From the NCBI GenBank assembly GCA_964479275.1, contig CAYZLR010000002.1, positions 77,848 to 141,847 on the forward strand: a DNA stretch of 64,000 nt, read 5' to 3'. Source of the stretch: CALLPQ01 sp964479275. Lineage in GTDB: Bacteria; Pseudomonadota; Alphaproteobacteria; Caulobacterales; Parvularculaceae. How positions within the stretch are numbered: the stretch's first letter is position 1; every line of letters starts with the position of its first letter. The notes beneath the pieces were generated by a model that was not told the DNA's origin, searched no databases, and saw only the letters and a list, made by a program, of their open reading frames with translations. Below, piece after piece: positions 25,185-30,413 of this stretch. The position numbers and the translations under genes were made by a program.

Positions 25185-25631
25185 TTGACTACAATTTGCT
25201 GGGACGGAGAAACATTGGCAACAGATTCTTTATTAAATTCTGATTCAGGAGTTAGCCAAGTTGAAACTAAAAAATTATTTAAAGTAAATAGATATTTTGA
25301 TTTCATAAATGTGAAATTTGAAGATAAAGGATTCTATCTGGCTGGAGCTGGAAATTACACTGAAATTTTAACTATTTTAGATACGTTAAATTTTTCAAGT
25401 ATTGAAGAATCAGAATTTTTTATATTAGATATCAATTTAACTAAGTGTTATTATATTGATAGTTATGGTATAATGGAAATTAAAGAATCTATGGCTATTG
25501 GCTCAGGAAGTCAATATGCCATGGGAGCGATGTTGGCAGGATCAAACGCAGCCGAAGCTGTTAAGATCGCGTCACAATTAGATACTGAAACAGGTGGAAA
25601 TGTACAATATATAAAGGTTACATATTCTTAA
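25185..25631 (+). CDS. proteasome / HslV-like Ntn hydrolase
   Basis: Begins M-TTICWDGETLATDS, the N-terminal Thr nucleophile pattern of proteasome beta and HslV subunits, with a downstream KKLF segment (candidate catalytic Lys) and the C-terminal AIGSGSQYAMGAMLAGSNAA plus EAVKIASQLD typical of the fold. 148 residues, shorter than bacterial HslV (about 175). Start TTG at 25185 after AAAGGAG. No ATPase partner is seen nearby. Possible roles are peptide cleavage in head maturation or attack on host proteins; both are inference. Confidence 0.72.
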   Translation: MTTICWDGETLATDSLLNSDSGVSQVETKKLFKVNRYFDFINVKFEDKGFYLAGAGNYTEILTILDTLNFSSIEESEFFILDINLTKCYYIDSYGIMEIKESMAIGSGSQYAMGAMLAGSNAAEAVKIASQLDTETGGNVQYIKVTYS

Positions 25632-25642
25632 TAAAATAGTTA

Positions 25643-25670
25643 TTTACTTTTATACCCATTAATATATAAT
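25643..25670 (+). promoter_or_regulatory. early promoter
   Basis: TTTACT, 16 bp, TATAAT (25665-25670), followed by ATCAAGTTAAACAAAT. Drives the small gene at 25692. Confidence 0.7.
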
Positions 25671-25691
25671 ACTCATCAAGTTAAACAAATT

Positions 25692-25868
25692 ATGAAAACA
25701 ACAAACGAAATTTTAAATGATACTTTAGAAGATTTACAAGAAGCATTAGTTTTAGCAGGCGGTAAATTTTTCCGTAGAGAAGAATTGTTAAATATGCCAG
25801 TAGATGAATTATTTGCTATGTGTATTTCTAATAAAATTAAATTAAAAATTAAATTTATTTCAAAATAA
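25692..25868 (+). CDS. small hypothetical early protein (58 aa)
   Basis: A 58-residue protein (MKTTNEILNDTLEDLQEALV) ending in a Lys/Ile-rich tail. Own early promoter and the standard leader. It is immediately followed by the promoter of the tRNA operon. No family recognised. Confidence 0.65.
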   Translation: MKTTNEILNDTLEDLQEALVLAGGKFFRREELLNMPVDELFAMCISNKIKLKIKFISK

Positions 25869-25870
25869 TG

Positions 25871-25899
25871 TTTACATTGTGATTTAAATAGTATATAAT
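25871..25899 (+). promoter_or_regulatory. early promoter for the first tRNA unit
   Basis: TTTACA (25871-25876), 17 bp, TATAAT (25894-25899), then ATCAGTTAGATAAAT. Close match to the window's early promoter consensus. Confidence 0.75.
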
Positions 25900-25942
25900 G
25901 TATTCATCAGTTAGATAAATAAATTTAACTAAACAGAATTAT

Positions 25943-25990
25943 GCCGTAGTTGTACGAATGTAGGTGGTCTGAATCCACCCTACGGCGCCA
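25943..25990 (+). tRNA. 48-nt mini tRNA-like RNA (acceptor plus one arm, CCA end)
   Basis: A perfect 7-bp acceptor stem GCCGTAG/CTACGGC, then only 13 nt, then one 5-bp arm GGTGG-TCTGAAT-CCACC, and an encoded GCCA end. D and anticodon arms are missing. Either a deleted tRNA gene or a deliberate acceptor/T-arm minihelix. It is the first RNA behind the promoter. Confidence 0.5.
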
Positions 25991-26005
25991 ATTTTGATAT
26001 TATAA

Positions 26006-26078
26006 TGCGGAGAAGTATTGGTTATACAAACTGAAGATTAATATTTCAGTTATCAGGTTCGATTCCTAGGCTCCGTGA
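26006..26078 (+). tRNA. tRNA, anticodon uncertain (probably TAA, Leu)
   Basis: Acceptor TGCGGAG/CTCCGTG, D arm GTAT-TGGTT-ATAC, T arm with loop TTCGATT (imperfect stem). The anticodon stem is extended to 7 bp (AACTGAA/TTCAGTT) with a 9-nt loop GATTAATAT whose centre reads TAA. No CCA encoded. The odd anticodon loop makes the identity uncertain. Confidence 0.5.
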
Positions 26079-26122
26079 ACATTTGTGAGTTAATAGGCAA
26101 GGTTATAATATTAAATTTTTCT

Positions 26123-26181
26123 GATTAATTAGGTTCAAATTTGATTAAGAACCAACTGAGGTCACCTAATTAGTCTTTTTT
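26123..26181 (+). terminator. terminator after the first tRNA unit
   Basis: GATTAATTAGGT (26123-26134) pairs with ACCTAATTAGTC (26164-26175), one wobble, followed by six T. An inner GGTTC/GAACC stem adds stability. Confidence 0.75.
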
Positions 26182-26188
26182 AAAGTTT

Positions 26189-26196
26189 TATAAATA
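26189..26196 (+). promoter_or_regulatory. late promoter TATAAATA
   Basis: Exact late promoter with only 5 nt (GATAT) before the ATG at 26202, the same arrangement as several endonuclease genes. Confidence 0.65.
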
Positions 26197-26201
26197 GATA
26201 T

Positions 26202-26306
26202 ATGAATTATACAAATACAATCAGACCGACGAATATCGCTACTAAAGAACTGACAGTAGTGGAATATCGCGCGAATCCTATCTTTGATAAGGAGTCTGGA
26301 AGTTAA
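26202..26306 (+). CDS. small late protein (34 aa) or structured small RNA
   Basis: Frame MNYTNTIRPTNIATKELTVV and on, directly behind TATAAATA-N5, without ribosome site, and closed by a strong terminator at 26333. The transcript unit is about 160 nt. A stem CGCTACT/AGTAGTG lies inside. It could encode a leaderless peptide or be a late small RNA. No family recognised. Confidence 0.4.
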   Translation: MNYTNTIRPTNIATKELTVVEYRANPIFDKESGS

Positions 26307-26332
26307 GTAGGTAAATACAATAGTATTTTAAG

Positions 26333-26364
26333 AGCCTACTTATTAATTTAAGTAGGCTTTTTTT
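26333..26364 (+). terminator. strong rho-independent terminator
   Basis: GCCTACTT-ATTAATTT-AAGTAGGC followed by seven T. Ends the small late unit before tRNA-Asp. Confidence 0.85.
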
Positions 26365-26377
26365 AACACAAAATAAT

Positions 26378-26453
26378 GGTCACGTAGCTTAGCGGCAAAA
26401 GCACTCCCCTGTCAAGGGAGTAGACGAGAGTTCGAATCTCTTCGTGACCGCCA
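26378..26453 (+). tRNA. tRNA-Asp (GTC)
   Basis: Full cloverleaf: acceptor GGTCACG/CGTGACC, anticodon loop CTGTCAA, T arm GAGAG-TTCGAAT-CTCTT, CCA encoded. Confidence 0.93.
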
Positions 26454-26457
26454 AAAT

Positions 26458-26532
26458 GTACTTGTAGCTGAGATGGATTAGCGTTAGGTTGAAGCCCTAA
26501 AGACGGAGGATCGTTACCTCCCGAGTACACCA
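26458..26532 (+). tRNA. tRNA-Phe (GAA)
   Basis: Acceptor GTACTTG/CGAGTAC, anticodon arm TTAGG-TTGAAGC-CCTAA, T stem GGAGG/CCTCC with the unusual loop ATCGTTA, CCA encoded. Confidence 0.88.
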
Positions 26533-26540
26533 AGTTTCAT

Positions 26541-26616
26541 TCCTTAGAAGTTCACCAGGTAGAACGCCGGACTGTTAATCCGGATGTTGGGAGTTCGAGT
26601 CTCTCCTAGGGAGCCA
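26541..26616 (+). tRNA. tRNA-Asn (GTT)
   Basis: Acceptor TCCTTAG/CTAGGGA, anticodon arm CCGGA-CTGTTAA-TCCGG, T arm GGGAG-TTCGAGT-CTCTC, CCA encoded. Confidence 0.93.
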
Positions 26617-26623
26617 ATTTTAT

Positions 26624-26710
26624 TGGTAGTTATAGTACTGCACTAGCTCAGAAAGCACGCGAGGCAACGTATACCTCTTGCATGATCGGGAAAAACTTGA
26701 GTAACTATCA
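26624..26710 (+). ncRNA. tRNA-sized structured RNA, not a standard cloverleaf
   Basis: Closed by a 9-bp terminal stem TGGTAGTTA/TAACTATCA and containing a D-arm-like CTAGCTCAG and a GAGG/CCTC arm with loop CAACGTATA, but no T-loop and no U33 anticodon loop. It sits exactly between tRNA-Asn and tRNA-Ile with tRNA-like spacing. Function unknown. Confidence 0.4.
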
Positions 26711-26714
26711 ATAC

Positions 26715-26789
26715 AGTCGATTAGTTTAATGGCTAAAACCCCGAACTGATAATTCGGAGAAGAAGGATCGAGACCTTCATCGACTACCA
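26715..26789 (+). tRNA. tRNA-Ile (GAT)
   Basis: Acceptor AGTCGAT/ATCGACT, D stem GTTT/AAAC, anticodon arm CCGAA-CTGATAA-TTCGG, T stem GAAGG/CCTTC, CCA encoded. Confidence 0.92.
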
Positions 26790-26801
26790 CTTTTAACTTT
26801 T

Positions 26802-26809
26802 TATAAATA
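26802..26809 (+). promoter_or_regulatory. late promoter TATAAATA
   Basis: Exact late promoter 18 bp upstream of the HNH gene at 26828, inside the tRNA cluster. Confidence 0.65.
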
Positions 26810-26827
26810 ATAATAAAGTTAAAAGTT

Positions 26828-27514
26828 ATGAACTATAAAAAGATATACGATTCTCTAATTGAAAGAGGATCGAATAGAAAATTAGAGTGCTATAAAGAAT
26901 CTCATCATATCCTACCTAGATGTATAGGAGGAACAGATGAAAAAGATAATTTAGTAGAATTAACCCCAGAAGAGCATTATTTAGCTCACCAATTGTTAGT
27001 TAAAATTTATCCAGACGAAGCTAAGTTAGTTTATGCTGCTAATATGATGATTCCTAATAGATCGTCTAATAAAATGTATGGTTGGTTAAGAAGGAGATTC
27101 TCTAAAGAAATATCTATTAATCAAAAAGGTAAAGGTAATTCTCAAGCTAACACTTTTTGGGTAAGTAATATAAATGAAAGAAAAAACCTGAAACTTAAAA
27201 AGGGTGATGATATTCCTTTAAATTACTTACCAGGTAGAAATCTTTGGAAAGAATTAGATAGGCAGTATGAATTAGAAAGAAACAAAGAAATAAAATTACA
27301 AAATAATATAGATAAAGCTAAAAAATACTATTTACTTTTTTGTGATTCTAATTATAATTCTTTAAAATCATTTGGAGAATCAAACATGTATCCGCATTCG
27401 TATATAAGTTTGTATAAGCTCTGGAAAAAATATTTGCCGGAATATAATGAAATATCCGGTCAAGGTAAAAGCATTAAAAAGATAATGGGGTGTAGCTCAG
27501 AGGCAGAGCAGTAG
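26828..27514 (+). CDS. HNH homing endonuclease inside the tRNA cluster
   Basis: 228 residues: HNH core KESHHILPRCIGGTDEKDN with LTPEEHYLAHQLLVK, then the module FWVSNINERKNLKLKKGDDI with PGRNL, also found in the GIY-YIG enzyme at 32821. The frame runs 29 nt into the following tRNA-Lys and takes its stop codon from the tRNA sequence. Late promoter upstream. Confidence 0.88.
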   Translation: MNYKKIYDSLIERGSNRKLECYKESHHILPRCIGGTDEKDNLVELTPEEHYLAHQLLVKIYPDEAKLVYAANMMIPNRSSNKMYGWLRRRFSKEISINQKGKGNSQANTFWVSNINERKNLKLKKGDDIPLNYLPGRNLWKELDRQYELERNKEIKLQNNIDKAKKYYLLFCDSNYNSLKSFGESNMYPHSYISLYKLWKKYLPEYNEISGQGKSIKKIMGCSSEAEQ

Positions 27515-27560
27515 ACTTTTAATCTATTGGACGGGATTTCGAAATTCCCTACCCCAACCA
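27486..27560 (+). tRNA. tRNA-Lys (TTT)
   Basis: Acceptor TGGGGTG/TACCCCA, D arm GCTC/GAGC, anticodon loop CTTTTAA, T loop TTCGAAA, CCA encoded. Its 5' half overlaps the end of the HNH reading frame. Confidence 0.9.
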
Positions 27561-27571
27561 AATATTAAACG

Positions 27572-27660
27572 CGTAGACTGAGCATTGGCGAGCTCAAGTG
27601 GCTGTAACCCACCCGCATATAAATAAGTCTGTATAGGTTCAACTCCTATTCTGCGCACCA
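27572..27660 (+). tRNA. tRNA-Tyr (GTA)
   Basis: Acceptor GCGTAGA/TCTGCGC, D stem GAGC/GCTC, anticodon loop CTGTAAC, long variable arm of class II type, T arm ATAGG-TTCAACT-CCTAT, CCA encoded. The variable arm happens to contain TATAAATA. Confidence 0.9.
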
Positions 27661-27668
27661 CAATATAA

Positions 27669-27744
27669 GCACTTGAAGCATTTATTGGATGATGCCCGGT
27701 TTTGTAATCCGGTGAATACGGCTCGATTCCGTACTAGTGCTCCA
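27669..27744 (+). tRNA. tRNA-Thr (TGT)
   Basis: Acceptor GCACTTG/CTAGTGC (one mismatch), D stem GCAT/ATGC, anticodon loop TTTGTAA, T stem TACGG/CCGTA, CCA encoded. Confidence 0.85.
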
Positions 27745-27747
27745 AAA

Positions 27748-27868
27748 TTTAGTAATCGCTTGAATGTGATAATGAATTAATATTAAACATGTCAATGATA
27801 TTATGAATTTATTGCTTGGATAAAGCACTAGGCAACTAGAGCTGATGGTTCGAATCCATCTTACTAAA
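27748..27868 (+). tRNA. 121-nt tRNA-like RNA with normal acceptor and T arm
   Basis: Acceptor TTTAGTAA/TTACTAAA and a perfect T arm GATGG-TTCGAAT-CCATC, a D-arm-like TGCT-TGGATAA-AGCA, but about 60 extra nt before that arm and too few bases for a normal anticodon arm. Either a tRNA disrupted by an insertion or a non-coding tRNA mimic. Anticodon not assignable. Confidence 0.4.
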
Positions 27869-28012
27869 TAAAAATTTGCAAATAGCTCGAACTGAACCAG
27901 AAATGGTCGGACAAGATACCCGATAAGTGGTCGTGGCAGTGCCGGTAAAGTCTTAAATCAGGAAGTCATTGATTTTGAATGACTAATTCATTCTATCTAG
28001 AGAATGAATTTT
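27869..28012 (+). ncRNA. structured non-tRNA segment between tRNAs
   Basis: No reading frame and no cloverleaf. It ends with two perfect hairpins, GTCATT-GATTTTG-AATGAC (27965-27983) and AATTCATTC/GAATGAATT (27985-28010), directly before tRNA-Glu. Could be a stable small RNA or a processing spacer. Confidence 0.35.
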
Positions 28013-28014
28013 AT

Positions 28015-28089
28015 GAATCGGAAGGCAAATGGTTAGCCATCACACTTTCAATGTGACGTTAGCGGGTTCGAACCCCGTCCGGTTCTCCA
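28015..28089 (+). tRNA. tRNA-Glu (TTC)
   Basis: Acceptor GAATCGG/CCGGTTC, anticodon arm TCACA-CTTTCAA-TGTGA, T arm GCGGG-TTCGAAC-CCCGT, CCA encoded. Confidence 0.92.
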
Positions 28090-28097
28090 AATTAAAT

Positions 28098-28204
28098 GTG
28101 ATCTAAAGCCTATCATTTGAAGCTCAAACTTAGATTGGAGAATAAGGGTCTAAGGTGCTCTTTAAATACCAATATCACCTGAATGACGATTCAGGAATGA
28201 TCAC
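28098..28204 (+). ncRNA. structured non-tRNA segment
   Basis: 107 nt closed by GTGATC/GATCAC, with a perfect inner hairpin CCTGAAT-GACG-ATTCAGG. No cloverleaf and no frame. It lies between tRNA-Glu and tRNA-Pro. Confidence 0.35.
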
Positions 28205-28215
28205 TTTAGCCTTAT

Positions 28216-28293
28216 CTGTGTGTAGCTCAGTCAGGTCAGAGTCCTCGCCTTGGAAGCGAGAAGCCGTTGGTTCGAATCCAACCACGCAGACCA
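28216..28293 (+). tRNA. tRNA-Pro (TGG)
   Basis: Acceptor CTGTGTG/CACGCAG, anticodon arm CTCGC-CTTGGAA-GCGAG, T arm GTTGG-TTCGAAT-CCAAC, CCA encoded. Confidence 0.93.
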
Positions 28294-28300
28294 AATTTAT

Positions 28301-28384
28301 GCCTCTGTGGTGAAATGGAAAACACACTGGTTTTAGATGCCAGCGACGAAAGTCTTGTCGGTTCGAATCCGACCAGGGGTACCA
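28301..28384 (+). tRNA. tRNA-Leu (TAG)
   Basis: Acceptor GCCTCTG/CAGGGGT, anticodon loop TTTAGAT, class II variable arm, T loop TTCGAAT, CCA encoded. Confidence 0.92.
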
Positions 28385-28390
28385 AATTAT

Positions 28391-28398
28391 TATAAATA
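28391..28398 (+). promoter_or_regulatory. late promoter TATAAATA
   Basis: Exact match upstream of a structured segment and tRNA-Arg; it might allow late transcription of the last tRNAs, or be chance. Confidence 0.35.
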
Positions 28399-28424
28399 TA
28401 ATTGGATATTAATTTAATTAAGAG

Positions 28425-28491
28425 AAATTTATACCATTATCTGATGAATCAATTGTTTTCTTCACAGATAAACCTGGTTTAGTATAAACTT
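28425..28491 (+). ncRNA. nested hairpin between tRNA-Leu and tRNA-Arg
   Basis: Outer stem AAATTTATAC/GTATAAACTT (one mismatch) encloses TTATCTG/CAGATAA and a further TGAA/TTCA pairing. No frame and no cloverleaf. Confidence 0.35.
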
Positions 28492-28493
28492 AC

Positions 28494-28565
28494 GCCCAAG
28501 GCAATTGGATGCACACCGGCCTACGAAGCTGGTTCTTATAGGTTCGAGTCCTATCTTGGGTGCCA
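28494..28565 (+). tRNA. tRNA-Arg (ACG)
   Basis: Acceptor GCCCAAG/CTTGGGT, anticodon stem CCGGC/GCTGG with loop CTACGAA, T loop TTCGAGT, CCA encoded. D arm is shortened to 3 bp. Confidence 0.85.
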
Positions 28566-28572
28566 AATTAAT

Positions 28573-28641
28573 GGGGTTGCTAGATGGGCTAGACTTGACA
28601 TTTGCAATGTCGATGGCAGGGATCGTTACCCTGTAGCTCCA
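28573..28641 (+). tRNA. tRNA-Ala (TGC)
   Basis: Acceptor GGGGTTG/TAGCTCC with the G3-U70 pair that marks alanine tRNAs, D stem CTAG/CTAG, anticodon loop TTTGCAA, T stem CAGGG/CCCTG. No CCA encoded, so the host must add it. Compact (69 nt). Confidence 0.82.
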
Positions 28642-28649
28642 AAAATTCT

Positions 28650-28657
28650 TATAAATA
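28650..28657 (+). promoter_or_regulatory. late promoter TATAAATA
   Basis: Exact late promoter 28 bp upstream of the secreted DUF2282-like gene, suggesting late expression. Confidence 0.6.
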
Positions 28658-28685
28658 TTATTGATTAAAATTTGAGATAAAATAC

Positions 28686-29051
28686 ATGAAAACTAAATCA
28701 ATAACTTATTCAACTTTATTAGCGCTTGCTTTAACAACTTCTACTACATTATCCGCTCCTTCTTTAGAGCGATGCGCAGATGTAATTAAAGGTGGGAAAA
28801 ATTCTTGCGCGGTTAAATCTCTTGGTATTTCTTGCCAGGGTCAAGCGACTGACGACAACATGGTTGGCGCATGGATTAAAGTTCCATATGGTACTTGTTT
28901 AAATATAATTCCTATATGTGAAGGAGCTGTAAATGCTCCAGAAGGAACTAAACCTAGAAAATTGGCTAAAGCTTGTAATAAAATTGCTGATCAAAATGAT
29001 CATAAAATCACTGGTGGTAGATTGGTTGATAGATACGGCGAATCAATATGA
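28686..29051 (+). CDS. secreted DUF2282 / BufA (bufferin precursor)-like protein
   Basis: Signal peptide of about 24 residues (TLLALALTTSTTLSAPS). The mature part has the DUF2282 pattern ERCADVIKGGKNSCAV, then SCQGQATDDN, AWIKVPYGTC: four conserved Cys in the spacing of BufA-type metal-binding peptides. A C-terminal extension of about 50 residues with two more Cys is unusual. Cellular BufA peptides are modified by partner enzymes (BufB/BufC type); none is visible here. It overlaps a small membrane protein gene by 4 bp. Confidence 0.65.
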   Translation: MKTKSITYSTLLALALTTSTTLSAPSLERCADVIKGGKNSCAVKSLGISCQGQATDDNMVGAWIKVPYGTCLNIIPICEGAVNAPEGTKPRKLAKACNKIADQNDHKITGGRLVDRYGESI

Positions 29052-29287
29052 TAAACAAGCAGACATTTTATGATTTAGCCGATATATTTGACAGATTTAG
29101 AATATTTCCTATTTTAATGATGCTATGTTATGGATATTTTGTGTTTGATGTGTTTAATTGGATTAAATCATTAGAAACTATATCTTTAGAAGCAGCGGGT
29201 ATATTTTCCACTGTTACTGGCGTAGCTGGATTTGTGTTCAATTTTTATACCAACTTATTAAGTAGGGAAGTAAAGAATGATAAATAA
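29048..29287 (+). CDS. small membrane protein, two TM helices (holin-like)
   Basis: 79 residues with hydrophobic segments at about 20-40 and 48-70 and a charged C-terminus, the size and layout of small phage holins. Coupled by ATGA to the secreted protein and read from the same late promoter. A holin role is inference from topology and timing. Confidence 0.5.
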   Translation: MINKQTFYDLADIFDRFRIFPILMMLCYGYFVFDVFNWIKSLETISLEAAGIFSTVTGVAGFVFNFYTNLLSREVKNDK

Positions 29288-29305
29288 AGGTGCAGTGTAA
29301 CAATT

Positions 29306-29458
29306 ATTAACTCAACAACGGTTAATATCAGAATAAAAGAACTAGAGAATTTAATAACTAATTGTAAGAATTATAAAAAGTTAAAAATTCTTGAGAAAGA
29401 TCTAACATCCTTTAGATGTATAAAAATATTATTGGATAATAATGGAAAAAGTACTTAG
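29306..29458 (+). CDS. possible small protein without a standard start codon (50 aa)
   Basis: An open frame with protein-like composition (STTVNIRIKELENLITNCKN) ends by overlapping the next ATG, as genes here do, but has no ATG, GTG or TTG at its beginning. ATT at 29306 is the best-placed start. It may be an AUU-initiated gene or a decayed one. Confidence 0.3.
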   Translation: MNSTTVNIRIKELENLITNCKNYKKLKILEKDLTSFRCIKILLDNNGKST

Positions 29459-29768
29459 AGAGTGGCTAAACGAAGAAGATTCTTCAGATAATGGTTGGTT
29501 TAAATTCGAAATGGCTGCTGACTGTGAAGAAGTATATTGTGATTTAACTATAGCTGATTGTTCGAGATCTGTTCATTTATCTATTACTTGGGCTGAAGAT
29601 GATTCTAAGTATCGAAAGAATTTAGAACAGGCTAAAGCTAAAATGGATAAACTTATCGAAGGTTTAGTAAGTTTTAGAAATGATTTCGATAAATTTCACG
29701 AACATTTCTTAGAAGAAAAAGATAAAGCTATTAAAAAACGAGAAGAAGCTAAAAATAAAGAAAAATAA
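29442..29768 (+). CDS. hypothetical acidic coiled-coil protein
   Basis: 108 residues, acidic N-terminal half (CEEVYCDLTIADCSRSVHLS) and a Lys/Glu-rich helical C-terminus. No family recognised. Confidence 0.6.
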   Translation: MEKVLREWLNEEDSSDNGWFKFEMAADCEEVYCDLTIADCSRSVHLSITWAEDDSKYRKNLEQAKAKMDKLIEGLVSFRNDFDKFHEHFLEEKDKAIKKREEAKNKEK

Positions 29769-29771
29769 TCG

Positions 29772-29799
29772 TTTACAATATTATCCGGTAGTATATAAT
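29772..29799 (+). promoter_or_regulatory. early promoter for the second tRNA unit
   Basis: TTTACA, 16 bp, TATAAT (29794-29799), followed by ATCAGTTAAACAAAT. Confidence 0.75.
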
Positions 29800-29822
29800 T
29801 ATTCTATCAGTTAAACAAATAT

Positions 29823-29908
29823 ACCCTTTGTTCCTGACATCGGTCTTCTAAACCGATCCTTTAATGTTAGGTGGTAAGTGTGAGGTTCGATTCCTCCAGA
29901 GGGTGCCA
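29823..29908 (+). tRNA. tRNA with anticodon TCT (Arg), D arm missing, long variable arm
   Basis: Acceptor ACCCTTT/AGAGGGT, perfect anticodon arm TCGGT-CTTCTAA-ACCGA, T loop TTCGATT and CCA encoded. Only about 10 nt replace the D arm, while about 24 nt follow the anticodon arm, including TTAGGTGGTAA, which looks like a displaced D loop. G73 plus a long variable arm are features of serine tRNAs in bacteria, so the charging identity is open. Confidence 0.6.
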
Positions 29909-29912
29909 TAAT

Positions 29913-30022
29913 ACTCGGGAGCACAGTGGATGACCGTTATCATCACGACTGAGGTATTAGTACAGTTCCAAAATTTGTACTCTAAGTCTATGATTCTTAG
30001 GTTAAAAATCATCTTTTAACAA
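29913..30022 (+). ncRNA. stretch of successive hairpins
   Basis: Perfect stems GATGA/TCATC, GTACA/TGTAC, CTAAG/CTTAG and GTTAAAA/TTTTAAC follow one another without a reading frame. Part of the long non-coding segment between tRNA-Arg(TCT) and tRNA-Met. Confidence 0.35.
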
Positions 30023-30107
30023 TAGGTAAATTGTGAGCTAAGATTGATAGCTGGTTATCGAAACGTAAATTCGAGTTAGGAAAAGTAGTGTCAACGTTCC
30101 TTGCCTA
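30023..30107 (+). ncRNA. 85-nt cloverleaf-like RNA without tRNA sequence signatures
   Basis: A 7-bp terminal stem TAGGTAA/TTGCCTA encloses three arms: AGCTA-AGATTGA-TAGCT, TCGAA-ACGTAAA-TTCGA and GGAA/TTCC. The shape is tRNA-like, but U33, the T-loop consensus and CCA are absent. A tRNA mimic or a heavily decayed tRNA. Confidence 0.4.
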
Positions 30108-30123
30108 AATCTAGAACAAATAT

Positions 30124-30200
30124 CGCGGTTGTAGGAAGGGTGGTCCCTACTGAGGCTCATAACCTTTAGTTACCTAGTTCGATTCTAGCCTCCGCTACCA
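30124..30200 (+). tRNA. tRNA-Met (CAT), initiator-like
   Basis: 77 nt like E. coli tRNA-fMet, beginning CGCGG with position 1 (C) unpaired against T72, the hallmark of bacterial initiators. Anticodon loop CTCATAA, D stem GTAGG/CCTAC, T loop TTCGATT, CCA encoded. The three G-C pairs of the initiator anticodon stem are not complete, so identity is probable, not certain. Confidence 0.75.
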
Positions 30201-30201
30201 A

Positions 30202-30278
30202 CGAGATAAGGCGAACAAGGTGGACGCACTAGATTCATAACCTAGTTATGGCTGATTCGATTTCAGCTATCTCGACCA
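30202..30278 (+). tRNA. tRNA-Met (CAT), elongator-like
   Basis: Acceptor CGAGATA/TATCTCG fully paired, anticodon loop TTCATAA, T arm GCTGA-TTCGATT-TCAGC, CCA encoded. Starts one base after the initiator-like tRNA. Confidence 0.87.
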
Positions 30279-30287
30279 AAACTACAT

Positions 30288-30406
30288 ACACGGGTCTGGT
30301 ACTGTTAGGTTCTTCGAAGGCCGACCAGAGGACATCGCGTAATAGGATAATATACTAGTACCTTGCTTCCTATTGATTAGGGGTTCGATTCCTCTTCTGT
30401 GTACCA
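30288..30406 (+). tRNA. 119-nt expanded tRNA-like RNA
   Basis: Acceptor ACACGGG/TCTGTGT, T arm AGGGG-TTCGATT-CCTCT and CCA are normal. Between them lie a 6-bp stem TCTGGT/ACCAGA with a 23-nt loop and a 7-bp stem AATAGGA/TCCTATT with a 20-nt loop. About 43 nt longer than a tRNA; the anticodon cannot be assigned. Possible intron, insertion or new RNA class. Confidence 0.4.
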
Positions 30407-30413
30407 TTATTAG

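Noticed and set aside
25185..25306. Minus-strand frame 25064-25306 as a gene
   Set aside because: Most of it is antisense to the Thr hydrolase; only the last residues match the endonuclease tail, which is explained by the inverted repeat.
27615..27630. Late promoter TATAAATA in the tRNA-Tyr variable arm
   Set aside because: It lies within a structural part of the tRNA and no late gene follows at the usual distance, so it is probably coincidental.
27748..27868. Group I intron in a tRNA
   Set aside because: The insertion is far too short for a group I catalytic core and no splice-site context or core motifs are visible.
29281..29340. Possible fourth copy of the structured repeat element (CAACAACGG present)
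   Set aside because: It has only a short match in the opposite orientation to the other copies and lacks GAGGGACAGCAAT, the CTCC loop and the closing stem.
29823..29908. AGA reassigned to serine
   Set aside because: AGA codes conserved Arg in PRPP synthetase (YARQDR) and many other proteins, so a global reassignment is excluded; only the odd tRNA remains unexplained.
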